From assembly GCF_002865645.1 (NCBI RefSeq), contig NW_020194685.1, positions 2,877,363 to 2,941,362 on the forward strand: 64,000 nucleotides of DNA. The letters run 5' to 3'. This document shows positions 35,601-45,752 of the stretch, piece by piece. The notes under the pieces were generated by a model. That model was not told the DNA's origin. It ran no database searches and was given only the letters and a program-made list of their open reading frames with translations. The DNA comes from Hyaloscypha bicolor E. Taxonomy: Eukaryota; Ascomycota; Leotiomycetes; Helotiales; Hyaloscyphaceae. Position 1 is the stretch's first letter; the number at the start of each line of letters is the position of its first letter. The translations under genes and the position numbers were made by a program.

Positions 35601-38600
35601 AAAAAAATATAAAAGAAAGTAGTTATAGGGCTATTAAAATAAGAGAAGCCTAGAATAGAGCAGAAATAGTATCTAGTAGCTATATAGTAATAGTAACTAG
35701 AGAAATAGATATAATAGATATTTCTAGGGAAAAAAATATAAGATAAGAATACTAAAAAGAGCTAGAGATCTAAAATATTCCAGATATAAAAAAAGAATAA
35801 ATACAGGCGGAATTCCAGAATTATAAGATTTAAATTTACTAGTATTACTATTCTAGATAAATAAAATAATAGCCTTTATATTATATTTATTATTAGTAAA
35901 TTAATAGAACTTATAATATTAGATATTATTATACTAGTATTTAGCTATAGGATATATAGTATTAAGGCAGGTTTTAAGAAATAGTAATATTATTTTAAGA
36001 AATAAGAATTTAAGAATATAAAATATTTATATAATAAATAAACTTAATAATTCTATTAATATTACTTTTAAAAGTAAAAAGGAGATTTCAAAAATAATAT
36101 ATTTAATAATAAATAATATTTATCTTAATATATCTAGTTATTTTATAACTAGCTTATTTAACTATCTTATATTATTAGAAGTATTACTAATAAAGAACTA
36201 TTTCTAGATAAAGTCCTGAATTATTAGGAATTATATAAGTATTTTTCTGGCCTATATATTATTTATATACTTTATATTTATTAGAATAACTTATTTAAGA
36301 ATTCTATTTTATATAATAATAATATTATATTTACTAATTAGCTTCCCGAACTCTCCTAATATTAGTAGCTACCCTAAGGCTATATATATTCGAACTATAT
36401 ATTAGAGCTAGTAATAAGCTTAAATATATAATTAGTTACTATTTCTATTAGTATTTCTTATATAAATATTAGCTATATTTATACTATAAAATATAAGCTT
36501 CTAATAATATTACTCTAGTATTTTTCTTAATAGAAACTTATTAATATCTATATTAGTATATAAGTAAACTATTTATATAAAGCTATATAAGATTATATTA
36601 CTTATTCTAAACTAAATAATTATTAAGAATTATATTATAAAGCTTTATATTTATAAGATAACTCTAGTATTATATCTCGTCTAGGGGCCTTATATATAGT
36701 CTAAATAGCTTACTGGCTATTATATTAGGCCTAGATCTGTTTTTTCTAATTTTATAAATATTTTATAAGTTTATAAACCTATATATCTTATTTTGGATCT
36801 ATTATATATAAAGTACTAGTAAAATAATTCAGTTCTATAAATATTAGTAATTATAATTCCTGGTATAAGCTAGTTCCTAAAAATAGTTCTATATATACTA
36901 ATTGGAATTAGTTATATAATCTAATATTATAATACTAGACCTAATAGCCTTAATAAAAAGTAGTATAATTATTAGTACCTAATACTTCTTTCTAATAATA
37001 GAAAGAATAAGAGGCAGATATAGGGAAACGGAATTACTTATATATTACTAATATAGCTAGCTCTTCTAAAGCTCCTATTACTAGGATTTAACTTACTAAT
37101 TCTTAGTACTTTTCCTAGAAATAAAATAATTCTCTATATATATAACTAATAAATTAGCTATCTATAAGAATACAAAATATATTTTAGTAATAAAAGAAAG
37201 TTTAAAGCCTTAATTAGCCCTAAAGAAATAAGGGCAGTAGCCTATTTAAATATAAATCTAAAGATATTACTATATAACTAAATAAGTAGTCTAATTAGAA
37301 ATTCTAATATATATTTAGATAATATTATATAAATAAGTATTAATATAAGTATATATCTCGATCCTAAATAATAATAGCTTATTATATCTATTAATTAACT
37401 AAATCTAGTCTAGCCCAAGTATAATATATTCTTTTTTCTTGAATTATATCTATTATATTTATAATATAATTATTTCGGGATTCAGGAATTATAATATTAT
37501 ATATAAGCTCTCTTTATAAATAATAAAATATATTAGTAAATAAGGCTCTAATCTTTTAAACTAGGGCAAAATAGTAAAGTATAAAAAGGCTAACTGGATT
37601 ACTAGTAAACCTTATTAATAGAAGGATATATATAAATACCGCTATTTATAACCTATAATTCGCTTATTATTTAGCTTACTTTATAATATTATAAATAGTT
37701 ATTTATTTACCGCTTGCCTATTTATTATAGTTATATAATAGATAAGACTAAGCTTTTTATATATATAGACGATTCTAGTAATTAAAGCTATATAGTTATA
37801 ATCCTTAAGATCCTTAAGTATTTCCTTATTTATATTTCCCAGATAATATAGAATTATAATCTATATATAAAGAAAAGATATATCTGCTATTTAAGTATAT
37901 ATTTAAATATTTTATTCTTATAATTAGTATTTAATTATATAGATATTAATATTAATTTTCCATAAATCTTTTAATTTTATTATAATTATTTTATAGGAAA
38001 TATTTATATAAGCCTATTTAATAATAGTATTATAATATAGTAAAAGATTTATAAAATATTATAGTATTTTAATATAATTAAATAAGGTATTAATAATATT
38101 AATATATTATAAGTTCAGGCTATATATTACTATTATAAAGCACTTTTAGTAATATAAGTACTAAATTACTAGAGTAATAGTGAGGCATATCCTAAAAATA
38201 GAGGGGCAGGCATGTACGGTTGTCAGAAATCAGAAAATCAGAAATCGAAAATCAGAAAATCAAATCTCGCTTCTCTGTTTTGTCGACTAGCTAGCTGTGG
38301 GCCTCAGTACGGTATCACGGTGACTTCATGAAGAAGAAGGTAGCTACTGGAGGCTACGAAATCTTGGAACGGAGTGATAGCGTTCTTAATCCGGGAGGTA
38401 AGTACGGCGTAGATGCAGAATGGAATCACACGAGATATTATCACCTGAGACGCTTGCTGAGAAAATGCAGTTGTCCGCTTCGGGTCAGCCGAGCTCTATA
38501 ATGTGATCGGTCGATTCAAGTGGGATGTTCTGGACTGTATCGTCGTTGGGCGAAGGCGACCTGGAGGTTCGGATGAGGTGGTGGTAATGTTTCTGAAGCT

Positions 38601-38874
38601 CACACCGGATCTCACTCGTACTCCGTCTCTACTTACCTCAATCAGGAAGTCTACCGGAACAAGTCTGAGTCCGCGGCACATTCCGAAGTTTATACTCCAG
38701 GTGCGGGATATTCCCTATACTGCGAATGGAAAGAAGGTGGAGAACGCTGTCAAGGTCATCGTCAGTGGACAGAGCCTTGTTGCATCGGGAATGGTGGTTA
38801 ATCCTGAATTTCTGGATGAATACCGCCAGTTTGTGGACCTGGGCGGTGCATCTAGGATGTCAGCGAAGATCTGA
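29665..38874 (+). pseudogene. Acetoacetyl-CoA synthetase remnant split by a transposon
   Basis: Left piece (about 29665-29823 and 29882-29929): a GREQACALGTKVEI segment, then GEPGDLVITKPFLSMPVTFW, a 58-bp intron, then GNDGEQKYFSAYFDRY. The transposon at 29930-38309 begins inside the Tyr codon. After one copy of the CGGTA target duplication, the right piece (38310-38397, 38471-38874 after a 73-bp intron) continues in the same frame with HGDFMKKK, GGYEILERSDSVLNPG, VRFGSAE, SPRHIPKFILQV and IPYTANGKKVENAVK, to a stop at 38872-38874. The order and motifs match the C-terminal third of acetoacetyl-CoA synthetase, an ANL-superfamily acyl-CoA ligase that activates acetoacetate. The N-terminal two thirds are not present upstream. 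At the insertion point the protein also seems several residues shorter than usual (no GVW before HGDF), so the gene may already have been defective. Confidence 0.85.
29930..38309. mobile_element. 8380-bp TIR transposon, copy 1, heavily RIP-mutated
   Basis: Ends are inverted repeats: TACTGAGGCC at the left, GGCCTCAGTA at the right. Internal similarity runs for about 70-95 bp, including ACCGAGAAGCGAAAAG-type sequence and TGATTTTC iterations. It is flanked by the perfect 5-bp duplication CGGTA at 29925-29929 and 38310-38314. The interior is extremely AT-rich. Long stretches (for example 30361-30540) contain no CA or TG, while CG, CC and CT persist, which is the signature of repeat-induced point mutation. 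No reading frame survives. The superfamily cannot be assigned: 5-bp duplications are known for Transib elements, but the end sequence does not resemble theirs. Confidence 0.9.
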
Positions 38875-39198
38875 GCAATACCATAATGTAGAGAAATTGC
38901 CATCTGTGTCTTTCTAAAAGATGAGTCCTGGGAGAGCTAGTCATGACTACAGTACAACCCCCCCTCCCCCCCGGTTGTCAATAGGGGTATCAATTGGGGA
39001 CCAGGGTATTTAGAGACCTTAAGTTAGATTTTTTTAATATAAGTATAAGCTAGTATATTGCAAGGCTTATAATATATTTATGTTCTTAACTTATAACAAA
39101 ATGATTTCTTAAAATGAAAATTTAATTTAAAGAACTTTATATACTAATTAATTAAGTTCTACTTTTTGGGCCTTATAAGGCCCTATAAATTAAGAGCT

Positions 39199-39344
39199 TA
39201 TCTCTTCGCCTGGTGAGACATTGCTACCTTAGCGGCCGCATGAATTTAGATAGCGAATTAAAGTAAGCGATTTGTATTCTGGCCTAATAGGGGATATTCG
39301 CGTGCGGCTACTAAGGTGGCAATGTCTCACCAGGCGAAGGGATA
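39199..39344. repeat. 146-bp foldback element
   Basis: Arms of about 40-45 bp: left TATCTCTTCGCCTGGTGAGA (39199 onward), right ending in the inverse (TCTCACCAGGCGAAGGGATA, to 39344), with a spacer of about 60 bp. Only a few mismatches, so a stable hairpin is expected. Probably a miniature DNA transposon. Confidence 0.7.
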
Positions 39345-40098
39345 GGGCTCTCATGTCCAGTTTTAGGTACTTATTCGCTAATTTCTAGGCTTTCTTAAGC
39401 TTACCTTTAGGCTATAAAATATTTACTTTTTAACTTTTTTAATTTAAAGAAAATAATACTAATTCAAATCTTATAAAGAGTTTATATTTGAATAACCCTT
39501 AATTAGCGCTTAAAAAAAAATCAAAAAAGTTTTAAATTCTACTAATCACTTATATAAAAAAATTAATTTAAAGAGAAGCTTGATTTTTGGTGTTCTTGTC
39601 CGAACACCCCACCAGTGGCCCCCCAATCGACACTCGGGGGGAGGGGGGCGCTTTACATATTCCCGTTTGTAATAAGCTAATAAGCGAGCAAGGCGACCCT
39701 CCTCATTCTTCGCGTCTCCCAATTCTCAAGTTCTCTAACAATTTTTCAACTGTGCATGGCTTTTTCTTTCTTCCCTAGTTATCTAGAAGCAAAGAGATGG
39801 GTGACCACTCTTGTTACTAGTTGCGCAGGATGGCACTACAAGGAAAGTACGACTCCGCATAACTGTATTTTTGCACTTCTAGGGATGGGGAAAATTTGCG
39901 GTGCGGCCGCCCCCTGGAGAAAGGTGTACTTATGGGATGTGCTCATATGGATGGTTGTGGAACCGCGCCGCACCAGGCACCCCAAAGGCGCAGTACGGAG
40001 ATGAGACAAAAAGCTAGATACCTTGATAACATACCAAACTCGCTTTCAGTTACGACCTGTCCCCTGAATGGTCCATACTAAAGTGGAGATGCTCGCAA

Positions 40099-40546
40099 TA
40101 CGAAGATTGCGGCATAAAGTGACGGGATTACAGGGCATTTGTACCGCAAGTCCACTTTCAGGCCACTTTCTACTACACTCACCCACTAAAGTCCCCTATA
40201 TTTCCAGGCTACTCTCCTATAAGCACGCTATAAACTATAAACAAGGGGTACCACACCTTTAGAAGGCATATCCCCTGTACTTACAGGGGAATACTCGCTA
40301 CAGGGTCCTATAATAGCTCTCTCACAGCGCCCGAGCGCTACGGTTGCTCCGCCAGCAACACCATAACCCTTGAAGATTTTCCACCACCTTGGAAATGTCT
40401 CACAGCCCTTGTTTTAGGGGTTCAGGCCTAGAGTTACAAGGCTTATAGCAGGCGCAGTACCTTAAGCCACACCCTGGAGTCCGCTAACACCCCTATGCGA
40501 ACGTAAATGCCCTGTAATCCCGTCACTTTATGCCGCAATCTTCGTA
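40099..40546. mobile_element. 448-bp TA-flanked MITE with perfect inverted repeats
   Basis: The 42-bp ends at 40099-40140 and 40505-40546 are exact inverted copies (TACGAAGATTGCGGCATAAA at the outer left). Treating the outer TA as target duplication gives inverted repeats beginning CGAAGATTGC. TA duplication is the mark of Tc1/mariner-type elements. The interior has no coding frame, so it is non-autonomous. The perfect arms suggest recent activity or recombination. Confidence 0.8.
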
Positions 40547-41065
40547 ACTGTATGCTATTAGCGGAGCCAACAAATGAAAACGGTGGTTACAAGACATCCC
40601 TATGATTTTATCGTATTTATAGAGGTAGATTTGTAAATCTGCAGTTAGAAATAGGGCCGATGATATTCACCTCGTGTAGAATTTGAGCATGCATCACTTC
40701 ACTTGAATATTATAGGTCAGGCTTACGGCGATTCGCTCCATTTCCAAACCAGGATTTTGACCGTTGGAATGTTGTTAGTTTCTAGCTGCACGCTGCAGAC
40801 TTCTGCAGAGTGCCTTTGGAAACCTCTCAGGCCATTATTGGAAGTAGCGCAGCATCTTTTTTAATACACATCAGCAGGTAGATGCGTTCATTCTATCAAA
40901 TGAAGCATAAGTGAGGCGAAGCATAAGCTAAATTTGCCGAAACTCTATCTGCACCAAGCTCGAAAATCTCAAAGTCGCAACATAGAAAAATTTCTTCCAC
41001 GAATTAAAATTTCAGTGACCTCTCCCCCTTTTAACTTAAAGCACTCTCACCGGAGACGTCTTTAC

Positions 41066-41585
41066 TTAATCACATGCAAGATTGCCGTTTTGGTTGCTGA
41101 GGTAAGGCGCTAGAGAGTATTAACACAGTTCTCGTCACCGAAGAAACCCCCAGTCAAGAACAACTCACATGTATCAATCTCAGAATAAACGTAACTGCCC
41201 GCATTATTCCTGCAAGCGCCGCAAGTCAACCACCATTGGAACTGAGGCTGCATTTGGCAATCGCTGCAGCTAAATCCGAAGCCAGAACCGCCGAACTATT
41301 CATTCCTTTAGACGTGCTTGAAGGGTTTAGTACTTGATTACTGACATATATTTGTCCGTTATTGTTATTGAAACAATTGTTGAGTTCAAGCTGGGTGTAG
41401 TGAGGACTCCCAGCGGCGTTGTAGCAATACGCCTGCAGGATCGTAGTACCGGAGAGCAAACTGGCAGAGTAACAGGTATCATACCAGTTGGCGCGTTCTA
41501 CCAGTTTTCCGGGTTCGGCAATTGCGATTGCGGCTGTCAGAGCCTGCTGGACGGCAGCAGCCATCAGAATAATAGATGACTTCAT
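41066..41585 (-). pseudogene. Secreted cyanovirin-N homolog with a one-base frameshift
   Basis: Starts with a signal peptide (MKSSIILMAAAVQQALTAAI). It then reads NWYDTCYSASLLSGTTILQA, YCYNAAGS and LELNNCFNNNNGQIYV, the first repeat of a CVNH lectin domain. The second repeat begins KCSLSSNGG and then meets a stop at 41226-41228. Shifting by one base continues it as LTCGACRNNAGSYVYSEIDT, then a 59-bp intron (41110-41168) and PYLSNQNGNLACD to a stop at 41066. Because the family pattern continues exactly across the shift, this is a frameshift or a sequencing error rather than a natural end. CVNH proteins bind high-mannose glycans. Confidence 0.75.
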
Positions 41586-41939
41586 ATTATCAAATAAATT
41601 GGTAGTTAATTTGATTTTGCGGGAGATGAAGATAGAAGCAATGAAAGAAATTTGTGACCAGCTGTCTGCTGGGGATCCTGTTTTATTTATATGTTTTGAA
41701 CCATATGTTTTTGAGCTCCTCGCCTCCTCATTTTCGTATCCGTTCACATATTCCGCAAGCGTTTCCAGAATGAGAGACTTGTCCCGCTTCCCTCGAGTTC
41801 CCTTCTTCAGCCCTTCTCTGTAGGATTTTACTGCTTTTGGGGTAATAAGCAGCATAATGTGAACAGGGCTCTTCCAGTCCGTGCCAAAACCAACACTATG
41901 GCCATAACCGTTGTGTTCGGTCCAAAATTCATTTTGCAC
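41586..41939 (-). other. Open frame upstream of the CVNH gene
   Basis: The frame of the CVNH gene stays open for 118 codons upstream of its signal peptide, to an ATG at 41939. The residues look coding-like (HSVGFGTDWKSPVHIMLLIT). A signal peptide would not sit in the middle of a secreted protein, so this is either an untranslated leader or the remnant of another gene that ran into it. Not recognised. Confidence 0.3.
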
Positions 41940-43368
41940 ACTCCAGATCTACAGGCTAGTACGCACAATGAATGTATTGTGCAAGAATTTAACTTTAGTA
42001 TTCAAGACCTTGCATACGAGCCCGTTAGCTTAAGCTGACGGGGAAGGGCTGTGCCACGCCTAAGGCGTCGCGATATCGGCAAAAGCTGAGCCATAGCCGC
42101 AATGATTGGCTGAGGACATTAACTGCCTAGTTGCCTAACCAATGTGACTCTGTGAGATGACCCACGCTGTCATGCCGAGACGGTCTGTGTTGGTGTTCCC
42201 ATATTGCCTGTCTGAACTTTCCCCGCCTCATTCCTTCCTCTCCGCTTTCCGTCCCTTTCCGGGAAGTGGGCCGGGTAAAGGGACGGAAGGGGGACTCGCT
42301 TAGTATTCTATTCTCCCTTGCCTTTCTCTTCCTTTCCTAGCCTGCGCTACGCTCACTAAACCTTTTCCTTCCTCTTCCTTCCCTCCATCCTCATATTCCC
42401 TTCTTTGCTAAGGACCAGGAAAGCAAAGGCGAGGAGTATAAGAATACTGGCACAGGCTATGTGATCTGGGAAGCGAATTCAAAGCTAAAATAGAAAACCT
42501 ACTATTAAGGGAAGAGAGGCTATGTACAGCTGTGCAGGCTAGAAATCACAAGTGGGAGGCTGTCATCTAGCCACATAAAACTCATTGGCTAGAGTCCTAG
42601 TCACATACCGGTTACAACACAGAATACTACCTCTACGGCATGACCAAAGGCTCAATGAAAAACATTTCAATGATGATCGGAGGAAATAATGTTCAATATG
42701 ACAGCCCCACAGACAGAAAGTTTCCCGTGCTTATCCCAGACACTAAGGTTTCCGAAAACACGTTCCAATGCCTATTTTGGAATGTGAGCAAGGCCGTGTT
42801 CTGTTGCCGTGTCGCCGGAAAGCGAAGGACCCATAGGGCCATAGCGAAACATACCAAAAAATTGTTCCCCTCAAATCTACAAGAAAAGAAGAACATTGAA
42901 ATATCTCCCTCCGGTCGGCGCCGCTGGGAGAGTTGTAAAAAGAATAAACACTAAAACCCTTCCCTCGCTTTTATTCCGTACTCCTTTATCTCCCACTCGA
43001 GCTCAATCGCCTCCGCTTTCCATTACCCCACAGCCCCTTTAACCTCTCTAATCATATCCCAAGTAACATACAGTTCCTCCTCTCCAGCCCTCCCCCAACA
43101 GCGTTTTGGAACCAAACTTCTCATAGGTAATACTAACATAACTTTACAAGTGCCCTCACTATACTTTAATATGCCTTCGCGATCGGACGGATTCAGAGTA
43201 GCGCGGCGGCCGAGTGGCCCGAGTCCCACCATCCGACAAACATAAAGACGATGAATAAAATGAAAGCGAGTGTGAAAGACGTGTTGGAAATAAGGGAGGG
43301 GTGTTTAGAACGGTATATAGATGTTAGTAGTTTGCTGCGTTGTCAACCGCTGCGGAGGAGCAAACGTA
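41940..43368. other. Region without a supported gene
   Basis: Small open frames at 42640-42954 (+, 104 codons) and 43023-43232 (-, 69 codons) have no recognisable features. A short perfect hairpin lies at 42247-42288. Otherwise unique sequence. Confidence 0.4.
42247..42288. repeat. Perfect 12-bp stem hairpin
   Basis: TTCCGTCCCTTT at 42247-42258 and its inverse AAAGGGACGGAA at 42277-42288 are separated by an 18-base GC-rich loop. It could be a transcript hairpin or the end of a lost element. Confidence 0.5.
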
Positions 43369-43376
43369 TTGGTGTC

Positions 43377-43966
43377 CAGTGTGTCAAAGGAATACTCAAA
43401 CTACTTGAGTTACTTAAGTATATACTCATTGAGTATTGAGGAGAGTATAAGTAACCCCTCTATAACTAAGCTTAAGTAGAGTAGAGTAGACTACTTAAGT
43501 AGTTTAACTACTCATCACGTGGTTTATTCTATTAAATATCTCTCTTAATATTACAAATATTATTAAATTATTCTCTTTATTGTCTTACTTTACCTTTATT
43601 ATCTTTTTTATTATTTAAAATTCCTCTAATACTACTTATTATATTAGTAAAATTTAATATAATAATCACGTGTTATTTCATACATGTAACTTCTAAATAA
43701 TAAGTCTAAGAGAAAAGGAATATATAGGGCTTATTTGACTTCTGCTTGCTCTTAGATAGAATATAGCCCTTTAAAGTAAGATTAAACTAATAATTGAATC
43801 GGGGGACTTGCCTAATATAATATATGCTTACACGTGACTCACTACTTAAGTTACTTAAGTATATACTTAATGAGTATTGAGTAGAGTATAAGTAGGATAT
43901 ATTTTGGCTGAGTAGAGTACGAGTAGGACCCACTACTCTACTCTACTCTACTCATTTGACACACTG
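43377..43966. mobile_element. 590-bp non-autonomous hAT-like element
   Basis: Inverted ends CAGTGTGTCAAA and TTTGACACACTG, flanked by the perfect 8-bp duplication TTGGTGTC at 43369-43376 and 43967-43974. Both the 8-bp duplication and the CAGTG-type end are hAT hallmarks. Subterminal regions carry dense GAGTA/TACTC and ACTACTTAAGT motifs in both orientations, as in transposase-binding subterminal repeats. The interior is AT-rich and non-coding, with CACGTG sites near each side. Confidence 0.85.
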
Positions 43967-44015
43967 TTGGTGTCGCGGAAAAGCGATATCGCCGGACACA
44001 GAGAGCCGAAACGCT

Positions 44016-44684
44016 AGGGTTCCGCTCGAACTTTCGAACTATTTGCATTCGTCGAATATTTGACGAATTAGATTGAATCGAATTATTTTTATATAGTTCG
44101 ACGGTTCGATCGAATTAATTCGACTCCGATTCGACGGTTTATCGAATTTTTTCCACGTAATTTTAATATTTTCATATAAATTATTATATATACTTTCTAG
44201 TTATATTTAAGTCTATAATTCGAGTTCTTAAAAAATTTTCCCTTACAAAGCTCTTTGCTTTACTTTGCCCTAATTTTGCCCTAAAATTGAGCTTAAGCGA
44301 GAAAAGTGCTTTCATATAACAAACTTGTCTAGACTTAATTAAGATTTCTAAATAGGGGGTCCTTTACTTAAGCGAGATTTCCCAAAATCATAAGTTTAAA
44401 TATAATTACTTAATTTAATCTTTAATCTTTATATATTAGTATAATATTTGTAATTAATAGACTTATAATAGCGTATTTATATTCAATTTTTAAGAGAGGA
44501 TCTTTATTTTTAAAGGAGAGAGCTAAAATCTAATTTCACGTAATAAAAGTTCGATTTGATTCGAATTTCGACGAATACTCATCGAATTATGGTCGAATTT
44601 TTCCTATATAAAAATTCGATTCGACTGTCGAATTCGAATTATTTAAAAGTTCGATCCGATTCGATTCGAGCGGAGCCCTACTCG
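44016..44684. mobile_element. 669-bp second hAT-like element, TTCGA-rich
   Basis: Flanked by the 8-bp duplication GAAACGCT at 44008-44015 and 44685-44692. The ends are related inverted repeats (AGGGTTCCGCTCGAA at the left, inverse of GAGCGGAGCCCTACTCG at the right), but the right end carries four to five extra bases, so the left end may be trimmed. Near both ends are arrays of TTCGA/TCGAA motifs (ATTCGAATCG-type), probably transposase binding sites. No coding frame. Confidence 0.75.
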
Positions 44685-44850
44685 GAAACGCTATTGTATT
44701 GAGCGAGTTGAGTATGTGCGAAGTTGGATCCGTCCAATTGTAGGCACACGATTCGGACACGGTGAGATTCCAGATGCCTTGTATCCCGGAGAGATTTTGC
44801 ATTGGGAAATCGAGGAACTAGGTCGATAGAGTATCTGGGAAGGCCACCAA

Positions 44851-45280
44851 CTACATTACGGTGCAGCAAGATATAGAATCTTTCTTTCTTCGGGTAACGG
44901 CTGAGGGTTTGTTACGGTTCTTATGCAGATGCGGGGACTATGAAATAGTTTGATTAGTGGGTGGACTTTTCGAACATTTGCAGATTGTACCTGCAGCCGG
45001 CGCTTCCTTCTCTCTACATCACACTTGGGGCACCGGTCACGACCGCCAAAACTTGATGGGGACTCCCCTTTCTCTTCGCGGCACGCATATCTTTGCAACA
45101 TTTTCTTGTGCATAACACATGCACCTTCTCGGTGGTATGTGTATTCCACATGTGGTGGTTCTGCTGTGCAACCATCGTGCTTGAATGGGGTTTTTATCAC
45201 GACGCATGAGGCTGTATACTGCTGTCAGAAGTCGCTCAATACCGAAAGCGTTGCCCACTTACAGGGCATAATGAGAACAT
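44851..45280 (-). CDS. Small Cys/His-rich protein (97 aa), unknown
   Basis: A three-exon model fits with all introns in phase 0: 45280-45263, 45179-44991 and 44937-44851. The middle exon encodes HDGCTAEPPHVEYTYHREGA, then CVMHKKMLQRYACREE and RCPKCDVERRKRRLQ. The second intron has good signals (GTACAA, CTAATC branch-like, CATAG). The CxxC and surrounding Cys/His residues suggest zinc binding. The 18-nt first exon is speculative. It begins 159 bp beyond the second hAT-like element. Confidence 0.4.
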
Positions 45281-45752
45281 ATCAAATAAAATAATGCCGT
45301 ACGAAGTTTTGGGCGAAGCCTCGTTGTCTAAAATGTATTATTACGGGCGTATGTAATCGTAGAAACTGTTTATCCAAGCCAGATATCTTCTTGGTGGGGT
45401 GCGAGGGGGTGGGTTCCGGTGACTTATATCGTTGATTCACTCATTTTGTGGTGGCTGAGTTGAGGGTGGCTCCATTACAGTGTAATTCTAAAGATGTGGG
45501 TGTGCACGGATTTACGGCTATGGGTTGGTCAGGCCAGAGGGGCCTGGTGGGCTGAGCATGTCGGACGAAGGCAGAGGCTGAGGGTGGCACCCTTTCCCTC
45601 TCCTTGTTTTACTGAAGGTTAGTCACCCGGGGACTTTGCTGCAGCCTCGGTGCACAGCCAGCTGGCGTGCACATTCCCCCAATTTTGCGAAAAGCAACCA
45701 CACGGACCGAACCTTCATCATCGTGAGACTGACATCCACTCTTAAATAATGA
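45281..45752. other. Intergenic region
   Basis: No clear gene. A minus-strand open frame at 45609-45833 (74 codons, four Cys) overlaps the 5' part of the CorA-like gene and is not supported. Confidence 0.4.

Larger units (their letters stand above)
38875..41065. other. Repeat-rich intergenic region
   Basis: Contains an AT-rich, mutated tract (about 39000-39580), a foldback element (39199-39344) and a TA-flanked MITE (40099-40546). An open frame of 82 codons at 39756-40004 has no recognisable similarity and I do not call it a gene. Confidence 0.5.

Noticed and set aside
39756..40004. 82-codon open frame
   Set aside because: No recognisable motif, no introns or homology cues, and lies among repeats.
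42640..42954. 104-codon open frame
   Set aside because: No domain, signal peptide or family resemblance; coding status cannot be supported.
43200..43235. GGCCGAGTGG followed closely by CGAGTCCCACC, resembling the D- and T-arm sequences of a serine tRNA
   Set aside because: There is no room for an anticodon arm and no acceptor stem pairing; at most a tRNA-like relic or chance.
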